Virus record (IMG/VR): IMGVR_UViG_3300034023_000310
Coordinates: 1-50,980 of that record
Direction: 5' to 3' (one strand)
Length of the DNA: 50,980 nucleotides
Source: a virus
Made by a program: the position numbers and the translations under genes. The notes beneath the pieces are model-generated. The model did no database searches. It was given only the letters and a program-made list of their open reading frames with translations, and was not told where the DNA came from. Positions 1 to 6,716 of the stretch are shown piece after piece; within the stretch, counting starts at the first letter, position 1, and the number at the start of each line of letters is the position of its first letter.

Positions 1-524
1 TATTCTTCAAATCCATAATCTGATCCATATACACCAAAGAAATCAAAATTTAATGGACTGCTTCTAGGTGTATTTGATATTAACATATGGGCAGTATTGC
101 CCGTTGTTGCACTAAACTGTATAGGATTTGTAAAATTTTTATTTACGTAATATCCACCAGTAAGGGCTGCAGTACCCGTAACACCAGAGCATGAAATATA
201 TTGTTTAAAAGTTCCAGATACACTTTGTAATTGCAATGTACCATTCCAATTTATACTAGAAGAAGTAGCATCGTTATAATATACTCCACTATAAAAATTG
301 AAAGTACTTCCAGTTGTAAGACCGTTGAAGAATTTATTTAAAAACTTTAAATCATTACCAGTTTTTACTTCAGAATAATCAAAAAACAACGAGTTACCAG
401 TAACAAAAATATTAGCAGAACCATTCAGATTTCCTTTTGTAAAACAAGGATCTGCCGTATTACCAACAAATTGTGTTGTGTATGAATACGATGTTTTTGC
501 TGTATTTAACGAAAATAAAGACAT
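1..524 (-). CDS. Putative virion structural protein, 3' end outside the window
   Basis: The reading frame opens with ATG at 524-522 and stays open to the window edge, so about 174 N-terminal residues are visible and the C-terminus is missing. The start follows the stop of the upstream gene (526-1473) by one base, which points to translational coupling. The protein is rich in Thr, Ser, Asn, Gly and aromatic residues, with no catalytic motif, as in beta-structured tail or fibre proteins. I do not recognise a family. A virion role is inferred from composition and from its neighbour, which sits behind a late-type promoter. Confidence 0.6.
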   Translation of the reverse strand, partial: MSLFSLNTAKTSYSYTTQFVGNTADPCFTKGNLNGSANIFVTGNSLFFDYSEVKTGNDLKFLNKFFNGLTTGSTFNFYSGVYYNDATSSSINWNGTLQLQSVSGTFKQYISCSGVTGTAALTGGYYVNKNFTNPIQFSATTGNTAHMLISNTPRSSPLNFDFFGVYGSDYGFEE

Positions 525-525
525 G

Positions 526-1473
526 TTAGGTCGCTAGATAACTAATAATTTGAGCACCTGATTTTGCTCTATGGGCCAAAAGACTAGAATTTATTATATC
601 GATGAATAGCGATTCTCCGGGATCTAGTTCGTATCCAAGAGATGTAGTAGATACAGTTGTATCAGTAGTAATGTAAATTACATCGGTATTTGTGGATGCA
701 GCTTTTACATTTATTCCGCTCATGCAAGTAAATCCAACAAATTGTGATGATGTTGTTGTGCTTGTTAACCTATAAGCAGTTCCACCAGTTGGACGAATAA
801 CAGCAAATCCACCAAGATCACTTCTTAGACCTACTACCTGACCATAGATGGCAGTCATACCAGTTATAATATTTGTATCATTAATTCCAACAGTGTTACC
901 TACGTTAACTCCTACAGCAGTAGCACCGGAAAGACCTACTACAGTAACGGTAGAAGGAATGGTGGCATTAATTGTTGCACCAGCAACGTTAACGTTTAGT
1001 GCACCATTGGTGTAACTTAAAGAATTTCCGGCTTGATCTACTAGATTTACATAGATGTATGTAAGACCGCTGGGCCCCCATACAGAAACCGAATCGTTAG
1101 ATTTTCCTAGATAACGACCGCCAGTGACTTCTACTTGTGATCCTGTAAAAGTTTTGACCCACATTGGAGATGAAGTTAGGCCAGTTGTGACCACAGAGCC
1201 AGATACTACTACTGCTGCACCACCAACTCCACGCACATCGATGGTTCCAGTGAATCCAGAAATAGTGGCAGTCATTCCAGTGGCAATTGTTACTGGAAGT
1301 GGATTTGCTGAATTTACAACTGTCGCAGATCCATCGACACCATACCCAAGTTTAATGAGTTGGTAGTGACCTGTAATACCGCCTGTACCGACAAAATCGG
1401 TCGCAATATATGCGGTTATACCTGCTGTTTGAATTGGAATCGCATCTGATGTTACGCCTGTTCCTGATGGCAT
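526..1473 (-). CDS. Putative beta-rich virion structural (fibre-like) protein
   Basis: A 315-residue protein dominated by Val, Thr, Gly, Ala and Ile with repeated short strands such as NPLPVTI, TVTVVGLSG and NVNVAGATI, typical of elongated beta-structured tail proteins. The C-terminus (about residues 270-315) carries a LDPGESLFIDI segment and ends in ISYLAT, a closing-domain style I associate with cyanophage-type structural proteins. The ATG at 1473 has GAGG about 8 bases upstream and a CTAAATA late element 29 bases before it. It is transcribed away from gp33 and gp32. The exact function is not recognised. Confidence 0.65.
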   Translation of the reverse strand: MPSGTGVTSDAIPIQTAGITAYIATDFVGTGGITGHYQLIKLGYGVDGSATVVNSANPLPVTIATGMTATISGFTGTIDVRGVGGAAVVVSGSVVTTGLTSSPMWVKTFTGSQVEVTGGRYLGKSNDSVSVWGPSGLTYIYVNLVDQAGNSLSYTNGALNVNVAGATINATIPSTVTVVGLSGATAVGVNVGNTVGINDTNIITGMTAIYGQVVGLRSDLGGFAVIRPTGGTAYRLTSTTTSSQFVGFTCMSGINVKAASTNTDVIYITTDTTVSTTSLGYELDPGESLFIDIINSSLLAHRAKSGAQIISYLAT

Positions 1474-1502
1474 GGATTAGACCTCGTTAATTAGTTCATG
1501 AA

Positions 1503-1509
1503 TATTTAG
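1503..1509 (-). promoter_or_regulatory. Late-type promoter element CTAAATA for the left structural genes
   Basis: On the minus strand the heptamer CTAAATA lies 29 bases before the ATG at 1473, leaving room for a leader with a GAGG ribosome binding site. The same element precedes gp18, gp22 and gp23 here. It resembles the T4 late octamer TATAAATA read by gp55. This is a pattern match only. Confidence 0.55.
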
Positions 1510-1522
1510 ATGTATTTAATTA

Positions 1523-1550
1523 TTGATTATTGGAATATAACGTATATAAT
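1523..1550 (+). promoter_or_regulatory. Sigma70-like promoter of gp33 (probably leaderless)
   Basis: TTGATT (1523-1528), a 16-base spacer and TATAAT (1545-1550), with the gp33 ATG only six bases later at 1557. Transcription would begin at or next to the A of ATG. No Shine-Dalgarno sequence precedes the start. The same geometry recurs at gp55 and at the gene starting at 41222. Confidence 0.7.
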
Positions 1551-1556
1551 AAAACC

Positions 1557-1790
1557 ATGTATATAGATGAAGCAGCAAAAGAAAAATTTTCAAATAAAGT
1601 TTTAGATAGAGTAAAATCTACAAAACTAAGTTTTATGGATTGCATACTTGAATTATCTGAAGAAATGAATATAGACCCAAGTACGGCTGGTAAACTTATT
1701 ACCAGACCAATAATTGAAAAAATTCAAATTGAAGCCAGAGACCGCCATTTGCTAAAGAATGGCAAAACCAAGAAACTCCCAATTGACTAA
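1557..1790 (+). CDS. 33: Late promoter transcription accessory protein gp33
   Basis: A 77-residue protein matching the small T4-like co-activators that bind RNA polymerase and the gp45 clamp to activate late transcription with gp55. The central segment has the look of the family: an LDRVKS helix, then CILELSEEMNID and AGKLITRPI, then a short basic tail ending KKLPID. The ATG at 1557 is preferred over the in-frame TTG at 1530, because the TATAAT promoter hexamer lies between them and homologous sequence begins later. There is no ribosome binding site; the mRNA is probably leaderless. It sits directly upstream of gp32. Identification rests on pattern and gene context, since the family is short and variable. 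Confidence 0.75.
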   Translation: MYIDEAAKEKFSNKVLDRVKSTKLSFMDCILELSEEMNIDPSTAGKLITRPIIEKIQIEARDRHLLKNGKTKKLPID

Positions 1791-1810
1791 CCATCTAATT
1801 GGGCTATAAT
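1783..1810 (+). promoter_or_regulatory. Sigma70-like promoter of gp32
   Basis: TTGACT (1783-1788), a 16-base spacer and TATAAT (1805-1810). It overlaps the 3' end of gp33. Initiation near 1817 gives a leader of about 34 bases containing a perfect hairpin, unlike the near-leaderless genes in this window. Confidence 0.75.
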
Positions 1811-1823
1811 TAGAATAGAAAGG

Positions 1824-1840
1824 CCGAGGTAGATCCTCGG
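1824..1840 (+). promoter_or_regulatory. Hairpin in the gp32 leader, candidate translational operator
   Basis: CCGAGG (1824-1829) pairs perfectly with CCTCGG (1835-1840) across a five-base TAGAT loop, ending ten bases before the gp32 ATG. No U-run follows, so it is not a terminator. T4 gp32 represses its own translation through a structured element in the mRNA leader; this hairpin sits in a comparable place. An autoregulatory role is inferred. Confidence 0.55.
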
Positions 1841-1850
1841 GTAAAATACT

Positions 1851-2708
1851 ATGTCAAACTTTGCAGATTTTAAGAAAAAGAGTAAGAACTCAGTCGCATC
1901 TCTAACCGAGCGTATGGATAAGCTCACCTCCAAGGAGAGTTACAAGGACGAACGTATTTGGAAGCCCGGTATCGATAAGTCAGGTAATGGATACGCTGTA
2001 ATCCGCTTCCTGCCTGAAATTCAAGGTGAAGATACCCCCTTCGTATCAATGTACAGCCATGCCTTCAAGGGCAAGGGTGGTTGGCTGTTTGAAAACTGTC
2101 CCACTACGATTGGTGAGAAGTGCCCAATTTGTCAGGGTAACACGGAACTTTGGAATAGCGGTATTGAAGATGACAAGAACATTGCACGGAATCGTAAGCG
2201 TAAGTTGGCTTATATCTCCAATATTCTTGTAATCGAAGATCCTGCCAATCCAGAGAATAAGGGAAAGGTTTTCCTTTACCAGTATGGCACCAAGATCTTC
2301 CAGAAGATTCAGAGCCTCGCTCACCCTGAGTATCAGGATGAGGTTGCAGTTGACCCATTCAACTTCTGGACTGGTGCAGACTTTAAGATCAAGATTCGTA
2401 ATGTCGGAGGTTACGTAAACTATGACCGTTCAGAGTTTGCATCTCCTGCCCCTCTTCTTGGTGGAGATGACAAGAAGCTAGAGGAACTTTGGAAGAAGCA
2501 GTATCCTCTGAAGCCATTTATTGACAAGAGCCAGTTCAAGAGTTACGCAGAACTCTCTGAGCGTTACAAGAAGGCTGTTGGTGATGATATTCGTGCTCAG
2601 TTTACTGAAAGCAAGAGCATTGAGGATGATGTGGCAGACACAGTGGTGTCTGAAGACATTGAGGAAAAGGATCCTCTAAAGTACTTCTCCGAGATGGAGA
2701 ACGATTGA
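1851..2708 (+). CDS. 32: Single-stranded DNA-binding protein gp32
   Basis: A 285-residue homologue of T4 gp32, which coats ssDNA in replication, recombination and repair. Domains in order: a basic N-terminus (FKKKSK) for cooperative self-interaction; the OB-fold core with the zinc ligands His70, Cys83, Cys91 and Cys94, spaced like the T4 His-Cys-Cys-Cys site; and an acidic C-terminal tail (about residues 250-285, EDDVADTVVSEDIEEKD) that in T4 recruits replication partners. Codon use is richer in C- and G-ending codons than in most neighbours, consistent with high expression. It has its own promoter, a leader hairpin and a strong terminator. Confidence 0.96.
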   Translation: MSNFADFKKKSKNSVASLTERMDKLTSKESYKDERIWKPGIDKSGNGYAVIRFLPEIQGEDTPFVSMYSHAFKGKGGWLFENCPTTIGEKCPICQGNTELWNSGIEDDKNIARNRKRKLAYISNILVIEDPANPENKGKVFLYQYGTKIFQKIQSLAHPEYQDEVAVDPFNFWTGADFKIKIRNVGGYVNYDRSEFASPAPLLGGDDKKLEELWKKQYPLKPFIDKSQFKSYAELSERYKKAVGDDIRAQFTESKSIEDDVADTVVSEDIEEKDPLKYFSEMEND

Positions 2709-2710
2709 GA

Positions 2711-2736
2711 AAAGCCCCCGCAAGGGGGCTTTTTTT
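2711..2736 (+). terminator. Rho-independent terminator after gp32
   Basis: AAAGCCCCC pairs with GGGGGCTTT around a GCAA tetraloop, followed by a run of seven T, directly after the gp32 stop. The minus-strand reading also gives the stem followed by TTTTC, so it may also stop the convergent transcript ending at 2735. Confidence 0.93.
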
Positions 2737-3184
2737 ATGCCCAATTTGGGGCTGATGATGTTTTAGTTGCTCTATCTAAAAATATTAAATTTGTTGGAGC
2801 GATTGTAGGTCTTTCTACCAAATCAGTATTATGATTCTTAGTAGATACATTCATGTCATTTACTTGTTGTGCAATCTTCTGAAGAGATGGCATGATATTA
2901 TCTTTAATTTGTTTTTCAATATTTGAAGTTTTAGAATTATCCATGAAACCAGTATTAGCCTGCATTGGAATTATTCTGGATTGATTTGGTGCAGCAATAA
3001 CTGGAGAAACATTTACACTGGTATCCATGGACATCATGGACAGATTTTGAGTACTAAAAGGAGAAGGAGTGACTGAATATGATGGTTCTGTCATTTCTAG
3101 TTTTTGCTCAGATCTTCCTATGGCATCACTGAATACAGTTTTTTCTGCTTCAATGTTTATTTTTGCTTCATTATTATTATCCAA
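2735..3184 (-). CDS. Hypothetical protein downstream of the gp26/gp51-like genes
   Basis: A 149-residue unknown. The first half is Ser/Pro/Met/Asn-rich and probably disordered; a predicted helix (about residues 88-115, IEKQIKDNIMPSLQKIAQQ) follows. The start appears to be TTG at 3184, with AGGA eight bases upstream and overlapping the 3' end of the gp51-like frame; no in-frame ATG lies near. The stop falls in the T-run of the gp32 terminator, where the two transcripts converge. Position beside tail genes suggests a tail or assembly role, but no family is recognised. Confidence 0.55.
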   Translation of the reverse strand: MDNNNEAKINIEAEKTVFSDAIGRSEQKLEMTEPSYSVTPSPFSTQNLSMMSMDTSVNVSPVIAAPNQSRIIPMQANTGFMDNSKTSNIEKQIKDNIMPSLQKIAQQVNDMNVSTKNHNTDLVERPTIAPTNLIFLDRATKTSSAPNWA

Positions 3185-3380
3185 AGTGTTGTCCTGCTGT
3201 TTGGTTATGTAATTGTTTTTGTTCTTGTTCTAAATTGTAATTTACCAAAATGTTAATATACACTTCTCTCTCCCAAAAATACATATTTTCGATATCTTGA
3301 ACACTCCATTTTAGTTCTTTCATTAAAGAGAAGTTAGTTTGATAGTAGTCAACCACATCAAAGTAACTTGCTGCTAGATA
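3177..3380 (-). CDS. 51: gp51-like -1 frame, probably expressed as a gp26 fusion
   Basis: An open frame of 67 codons lies in the -1 frame relative to the end of gp26 and overlaps it at a run of seven T. It carries the motif DIENMYFWEREVYINIL, the W-E-R-[DE]-[IV]-Y signature I associate with small T4-like gp51 hub assembly proteins. The frame has no good start of its own: the first ATG is at codon 20 and lacks a ribosome binding site. A -1 slip on the heptamer T TTT TTT at 3386-3380 would join it to residue 217 of gp26, giving a protein of about 284 residues. The gp51 name is moderately sure; the frameshift is inferred from sequence. Confidence 0.7.
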   Translation of the reverse strand, partial: YLAASYFDVVDYYQTNFSLMKELKWSVQDIENMYFWEREVYINILVNYNLEQEQKQLHNQTAGQHFG

Positions 3381-3386
3381 AAAAAA
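3332..3386 (-). promoter_or_regulatory. Candidate programmed -1 ribosomal frameshift signal
   Basis: On the minus strand the heptamer T TTT TTT (3386-3380) is in the correct phase in gp26 (AGT TTT TTT ATC TAG), two codons before its stop. Eleven bases downstream an imperfect hairpin forms: 3368-3357 pairs with 3343-3332, giving 11 base pairs with one mismatch and a 13-base loop. Slippery heptamer plus downstream stem is the standard bacterial -1 frameshift arrangement. Confidence 0.72.
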
Positions 3387-4030
3387 CTTAGGAAACCAGA
3401 TACCTCACTCCCACTATTTTCTTTTTCGACCTTGAACCATAATCTTGGTTCGTTTTTTACAAATTCATTAATTTGTTTCATAGTAAACAAAGGGAGATTA
3501 TCGATGATCTCCTTGCACTTTTCATTTACAAATTTATCTAAGTAAAAAACTTGACCAGAAATTATTATACTCTTAATGCATGATTTAGAATAAACTTCAT
3601 CTGAAAATGAATCTTGTTTTAGTAAATCACTTAAAGAAGGAGTTGCCAAAGTAATTGTAATGGACTCACCTACTGGTATATTCAATGATTGAATTGCATT
3701 TTTATTTTCAATATTAGATATACCAATTTGAGTTTTTTCTTGATTCACAATCACGTTAATCAATTCATCAACACTTTTAGATCTAATTTGTAGAAATAAG
3801 TATTCTGCATCAGCAAGACACAGATCTTGTACATTTTTTAAATCACAGTTGTCTTTTATGCATTCATATAACGCCAATAATGACAATTTTTTATTATCTT
3901 CATTAAGTATTAAAGATATTTTTTTGGCATCTTTTACTTTAAATGCAGTAAATAAAACTTTCTTTTTACTAAAAGGAAGTGTGGTTTCAAACTTTGGTTG
4001 CGAGTCTTTAAATAAATTTAAAATATCCAT
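3374..4030 (-). CDS. 26: Baseplate hub assembly protein gp26
   Basis: A 218-residue homologue of T4 gp26 (T4_baseplate family), needed for assembly of the central baseplate hub. Recognisable features are the N-terminal LPFSKKKVLFTAFKVKDAK segment, the helical AL-YECI region and the family hallmark AEYLFLQIRSKSVDELI at about residues 84-100. It ends in FFI then TAG, right after a seven-T slippery run that can shift ribosomes into the gp51-like frame. It follows the tail-tube-fold gene by 16 bases in the gp4 operon. Confidence 0.88.
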   Translation of the reverse strand: MDILNLFKDSQPKFETTLPFSKKKVLFTAFKVKDAKKISLILNEDNKKLSLLALYECIKDNCDLKNVQDLCLADAEYLFLQIRSKSVDELINVIVNQEKTQIGISNIENKNAIQSLNIPVGESITITLATPSLSDLLKQDSFSDEVYSKSCIKSIIISGQVFYLDKFVNEKCKEIIDNLPLFTMKQINEFVKNEPRLWFKVEKENSGSEVSGFLSFFI

Positions 4031-4046
4031 AATAATTCCAAAAAAT

Positions 4047-4643
4047 TTATAGTATAGAAGATCTAGTAATAGATCTGTAATTCAATACAACTTGATAAAG
4101 TAAGGGAGAATCTGCTTTGGCAGACAATTGAATAGGCAGTGCCTCTACTGGATATACTTCTTGAAATGTCCATAGAGATTGGTTACTTGTTGAAACCGAC
4201 TGGTTTCCATTTAAATCCAAATATGTAAGTTGAAGATTTGCAGGTTGTACAGTTTCAGTATACCAAGGAACAAAAAAAGTATTATCATTTCTATTGTACA
4301 TAGCATCAAACCAGTCATTAAAATAATTTAAAATAAATAGATCGCCAGTTACATAAAAAGTCATTACAATTCCACCAACAAATTTTGTAGAATTGGGAAC
4401 AGCTCTACCATAATTGTAGCCTTGTAGTCCATCATATATGTAATTCGTCGCACGTGCACCAAAAGAAATTTCAGATGGATAGACAGTTATATATGATGAT
4501 GATACTTGACCATTAGGAAGGTCATCTAATTCGGGTCTATAAATTTTTACAGCATATCTATTGGCTCTTTGAAGACCGCCACGGGCATTCAAATAATTTT
4601 TTAGATTGTCAATATTATTGGTGTTTATGGGTGAGGATGACAT
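4047..4643 (-). CDS. Tail-tube-fold (gp19/gp54-like) baseplate protein
   Basis: A 198-residue protein with the architecture of T4 gp19-type tube proteins: an N-terminal arm followed by GGLQRANRYAVKIY, a central FYVTGDLFILNYFNDWFDAMY segment in which a helix crosses the sheet, and a C-terminal strand pair (YPVEALPIQLSAKADSPLL) ending in a VVLNYR strand. It lies between gp4 and gp26 and opposite gp48, so a baseplate-proximal tube or tube-initiator role such as gp54 is more likely than the main tube, which is encoded at 17668. The gene overlaps the end of gp4 by 19 bases. Confidence 0.65.
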   Translation of the reverse strand: MSSSPINTNNIDNLKNYLNARGGLQRANRYAVKIYRPELDDLPNGQVSSSYITVYPSEISFGARATNYIYDGLQGYNYGRAVPNSTKFVGGIVMTFYVTGDLFILNYFNDWFDAMYNRNDNTFFVPWYTETVQPANLQLTYLDLNGNQSVSTSNQSLWTFQEVYPVEALPIQLSAKADSPLLYQVVLNYRSITRSSIL

Positions 4644-5056
4644 TTGTTATATAACTCTTTTTCTGTTAAAATTTTGAATTCTATATTGTGTTTTTTACAA
4701 TAACTTTCCGCTGCCTTCCACTTTGCAGTATTTACTGCCCATATATACTTTTCATTTTTGGTGGCGTTTTCTTTTAAGAAGGTTTGTTTTTTGGGTTTGA
4801 CTTCTACCATCCAAATTTTTTTATTATTGTTTTGCTTTATCTCTATTAAAAAATCTGGATAATAGTTTTTAATTTTATTTTCTATTGGATGCACATAAGG
4901 AATTGCAATTTCTTCAGATGACCATTTTATTATATTTGGATGGTCGTCGCAAAATTTGCAAACAGTTCTTTCCCATAGGGATCTGCATACGATCTTTTCA
5001 CAATCGCCTATGTATTTCTCTTTGTTTTTTGGAAAAAACTGTGTTCTGTACGCCAT
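4625..5056 (-). CDS. 4: Head completion protein gp4 (nuclease fold)
   Basis: A 143-residue homologue of T4 gp4 (also gp50/gp65), added to filled heads before tail joining. The nuclease-like residues are visible: Glu29 in SLWER, Asp68 in YYPDFLIEI and the E-x-K pair Glu85/Lys87 in VEVKPK, the pattern of PD-(D/E)xK endonucleases. The first gene of a minus-strand late operon, it starts only six bases after a CATAAATA element and has no ribosome binding site. Confidence 0.92.
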   Translation of the reverse strand: MAYRTQFFPKNKEKYIGDCEKIVCRSLWERTVCKFCDDHPNIIKWSSEEIAIPYVHPIENKIKNYYPDFLIEIKQNNNKKIWMVEVKPKKQTFLKENATKNEKYIWAVNTAKWKAAESYCKKHNIEFKILTEKELYNKCHPHP

Positions 5057-5062
5057 TTTAAA

Positions 5063-5070
5063 TATTTATG
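5063..5070 (-). promoter_or_regulatory. Late-type promoter CATAAATA for the gp4 operon
   Basis: The minus-strand octamer CATAAATA differs from the T4 late consensus TATAAATA only at its first base. It ends six bases before the gp4 ATG, so the transcript should begin at or within a few bases of the start codon. It lies back to back with the gp48 late element. Confidence 0.68.
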
Positions 5071-5076
5071 ATATTG

Positions 5077-5083
5077 CTAAATA
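5077..5083 (+). promoter_or_regulatory. Late-type promoter CTAAATA for gp48 and the baseplate operon
   Basis: CTAAATA ends seven bases before the gp48 ATG at 5091. There is no Shine-Dalgarno sequence in between, implying a leaderless late transcript. It forms a divergent pair with the gp4 late element at 5063-5070. Confidence 0.65.
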
Positions 5084-5090
5084 TTATAGT

Positions 5091-5897
5091 ATGGCATCAA
5101 CATATATATACCCAATTGCAGGTAGCGCTTCTGGTGCTGAAGTTCCTTTGCAACTCAGATTTGATGTTGCAACCTATTCTTTAAAGAATTTTGAAAGAAC
5201 CAGAGATTCTATCGTAACTAGATCCGATGCTACCATAATACTTCCTATGCCAAAAGAACCGGGCTATAGTATCATTCACCAGTTTGGTGAAGGTCAAAAT
5301 CCTGTTGGACCAGTAATTTCTATGGCAGGTGCAGCCAATAGTGGTGGTTTGGATAACTTTGGAACTTTGTATTCAAGAGTAATGCAGCCAGTAGCATTCT
5401 TTGCTGAAAGGCAATATGCAACTGATACCTATAGACGGTTTAGTAATATTACCGAACTTACCATGGTTTCAGAGGCTAGAAAAAGTTATTACTTTGAATA
5501 TTTGTTTGTTCCAAAATCACCAGATGAGTCAAATGTTGTTACTGATATAGTTGGAACGTTTAGAAAAGGATCTTATCCAGTAGTTGCTACAGGCTTACCC
5601 GAAAGATCTTATCCACAAAGACTATGGAATATTTCCGTAATGAATGGTGGAGATATAAATCCAAATAGAACTGCGGATTGGTTTGGTGAACCTCTTCCAT
5701 GTGTTTTGAGTGGTATTGTCGTAAAACATGCAGACTACGGTGATCCAGTATTGCGGTATCTTAAAGACTATCGTTCATCTGCTGTTATGCTTGGTCTTAA
5801 TTTTGTTGAATTTGAAACTGGTACATATGTTCCAGATGCAAATGCTACTTGGTCTAAATCTGAAATTTCAGATTATTATTTTGGATACTCTGGATAA
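5091..5897 (+). CDS. 48: Baseplate tail tube cap protein gp48
   Basis: A 268-residue protein matching T4-like gp48, which caps the baseplate hub and nucleates tail tube growth. The family-style core RRFSNITELTMVSEARKSY with the following FEYLFVPK strand lies near residues 120-150, followed by an FRKGSYP...LPERSYPQRLW segment. The ATG at 5091 is chosen over upstream in-frame codons because these would run deep into gp4, and because the CTAAATA promoter lies just before 5091. Its stop overlaps the gp53 start (TAATG), consistent with one baseplate operon. gp54 is the main alternative name. Confidence 0.8.
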   Translation: MASTYIYPIAGSASGAEVPLQLRFDVATYSLKNFERTRDSIVTRSDATIILPMPKEPGYSIIHQFGEGQNPVGPVISMAGAANSGGLDNFGTLYSRVMQPVAFFAERQYATDTYRRFSNITELTMVSEARKSYYFEYLFVPKSPDESNVVTDIVGTFRKGSYPVVATGLPERSYPQRLWNISVMNGGDINPNRTADWFGEPLPCVLSGIVVKHADYGDPVLRYLKDYRSSAVMLGLNFVEFETGTYVPDANATWSKSEISDYYFGYSG

Positions 5898-6715
5898 TGA
5901 AATACTTTGATAAACTTCCAAAACGAACTTTTGAAACTACACTTGGATCTTTTTCTATTAGTGATTATTTTAGTTACTATAAGTTTAGCTTTGATTTAGT
6001 TAGCAAAAGACAATTTGAATTTGATAGCAAAACCACATTGGTAGAGGCTGCTTCAACTCTATATGAAGATCCCAATTCTTTTTGGTTGATTCTTCTAGCG
6101 AATCAAACAATAAATCCATTTTTCTTGTTTATTGATAACTATACTGATTTTATTCAAAATAACAAATACAAAGAAACAGCAAAAATTGCAAACTCGACAG
6201 GAAATACTGGTTATTATATGAGTGCTGGTAGTTTAGTATTACCATATTCGGCAACTGGAGGCAATCCATTTGATTTTAATTATGTTGGTAATTTTTCTTT
6301 AGATGGAGATATCTACATTGTAGAAGATCAAGATTCATATACAAAAAGAGTAACAATGAAACCAACACCAAGCAATGGGGTTCCTTTTGCAAGTGGAGGT
6401 ATTGAGGCACAATATGTTGATTTTGAAGCACCATCAACATTTATAAATTCTACAGAAACACCAATTAACGCACTTGAAAAGTACTCTTATATAGATACAG
6501 TAGAATTAATTGAAGATTATGGACCTGTTGGATCACTGTTATTTAAAAACATGTTGTTAGGAGATGTTCCAAATGTTTATATTCCTCCAAGCTCTAAAAC
6601 CGCAGAACAGACAACTCAACAAGTAGCGCAGTATGCAAATAGAAAGGTGAATATATTTAATCCAAGTGAATTGTCCAAAGTGACTAGTCGTTTAATTACG
6701 ATTAAATATACATGA
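5897..6715 (+). CDS. 53: Baseplate wedge protein gp53
   Basis: A 272-residue homologue of T4 gp53, which links neighbouring wedges to the hub. It opens with MKYFDKLPKR and carries the conserved LVEAASTLYEDP...FWLILLANQTINPFF segment at residues 48-75, typical of gp53. The C-terminus is longer and less conserved. It starts one base inside the gp48 stop (translational coupling). Confidence 0.9.
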   Translation: MKYFDKLPKRTFETTLGSFSISDYFSYYKFSFDLVSKRQFEFDSKTTLVEAASTLYEDPNSFWLILLANQTINPFFLFIDNYTDFIQNNKYKETAKIANSTGNTGYYMSAGSLVLPYSATGGNPFDFNYVGNFSLDGDIYIVEDQDSYTKRVTMKPTPSNGVPFASGGIEAQYVDFEAPSTFINSTETPINALEKYSYIDTVELIEDYGPVGSLLFKNMLLGDVPNVYIPPSSKTAEQTTQQVAQYANRKVNIFNPSELSKVTSRLITIKYT

Positions 6716-6716
6716 T

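Noticed and set aside
1124-1366. Open plus-strand frame opposite the left structural gene
   Set aside because: It lies fully inside the 315-residue minus-strand gene, has no ribosome binding site and a composition typical of antisense reading.
1530-1556. TTG start for gp33
   Set aside because: The codons between TTG 1530 and ATG 1557 cover the spacer and -10 box of the promoter; family-like sequence begins after 1557.
4956-5090. N-terminal extension of gp48 from an upstream ATG
   Set aside because: It would overlap the 5' part of gp4 on the other strand and the divergent late promoters. The ATG at 5091 follows a promoter at the spacing seen for other genes.
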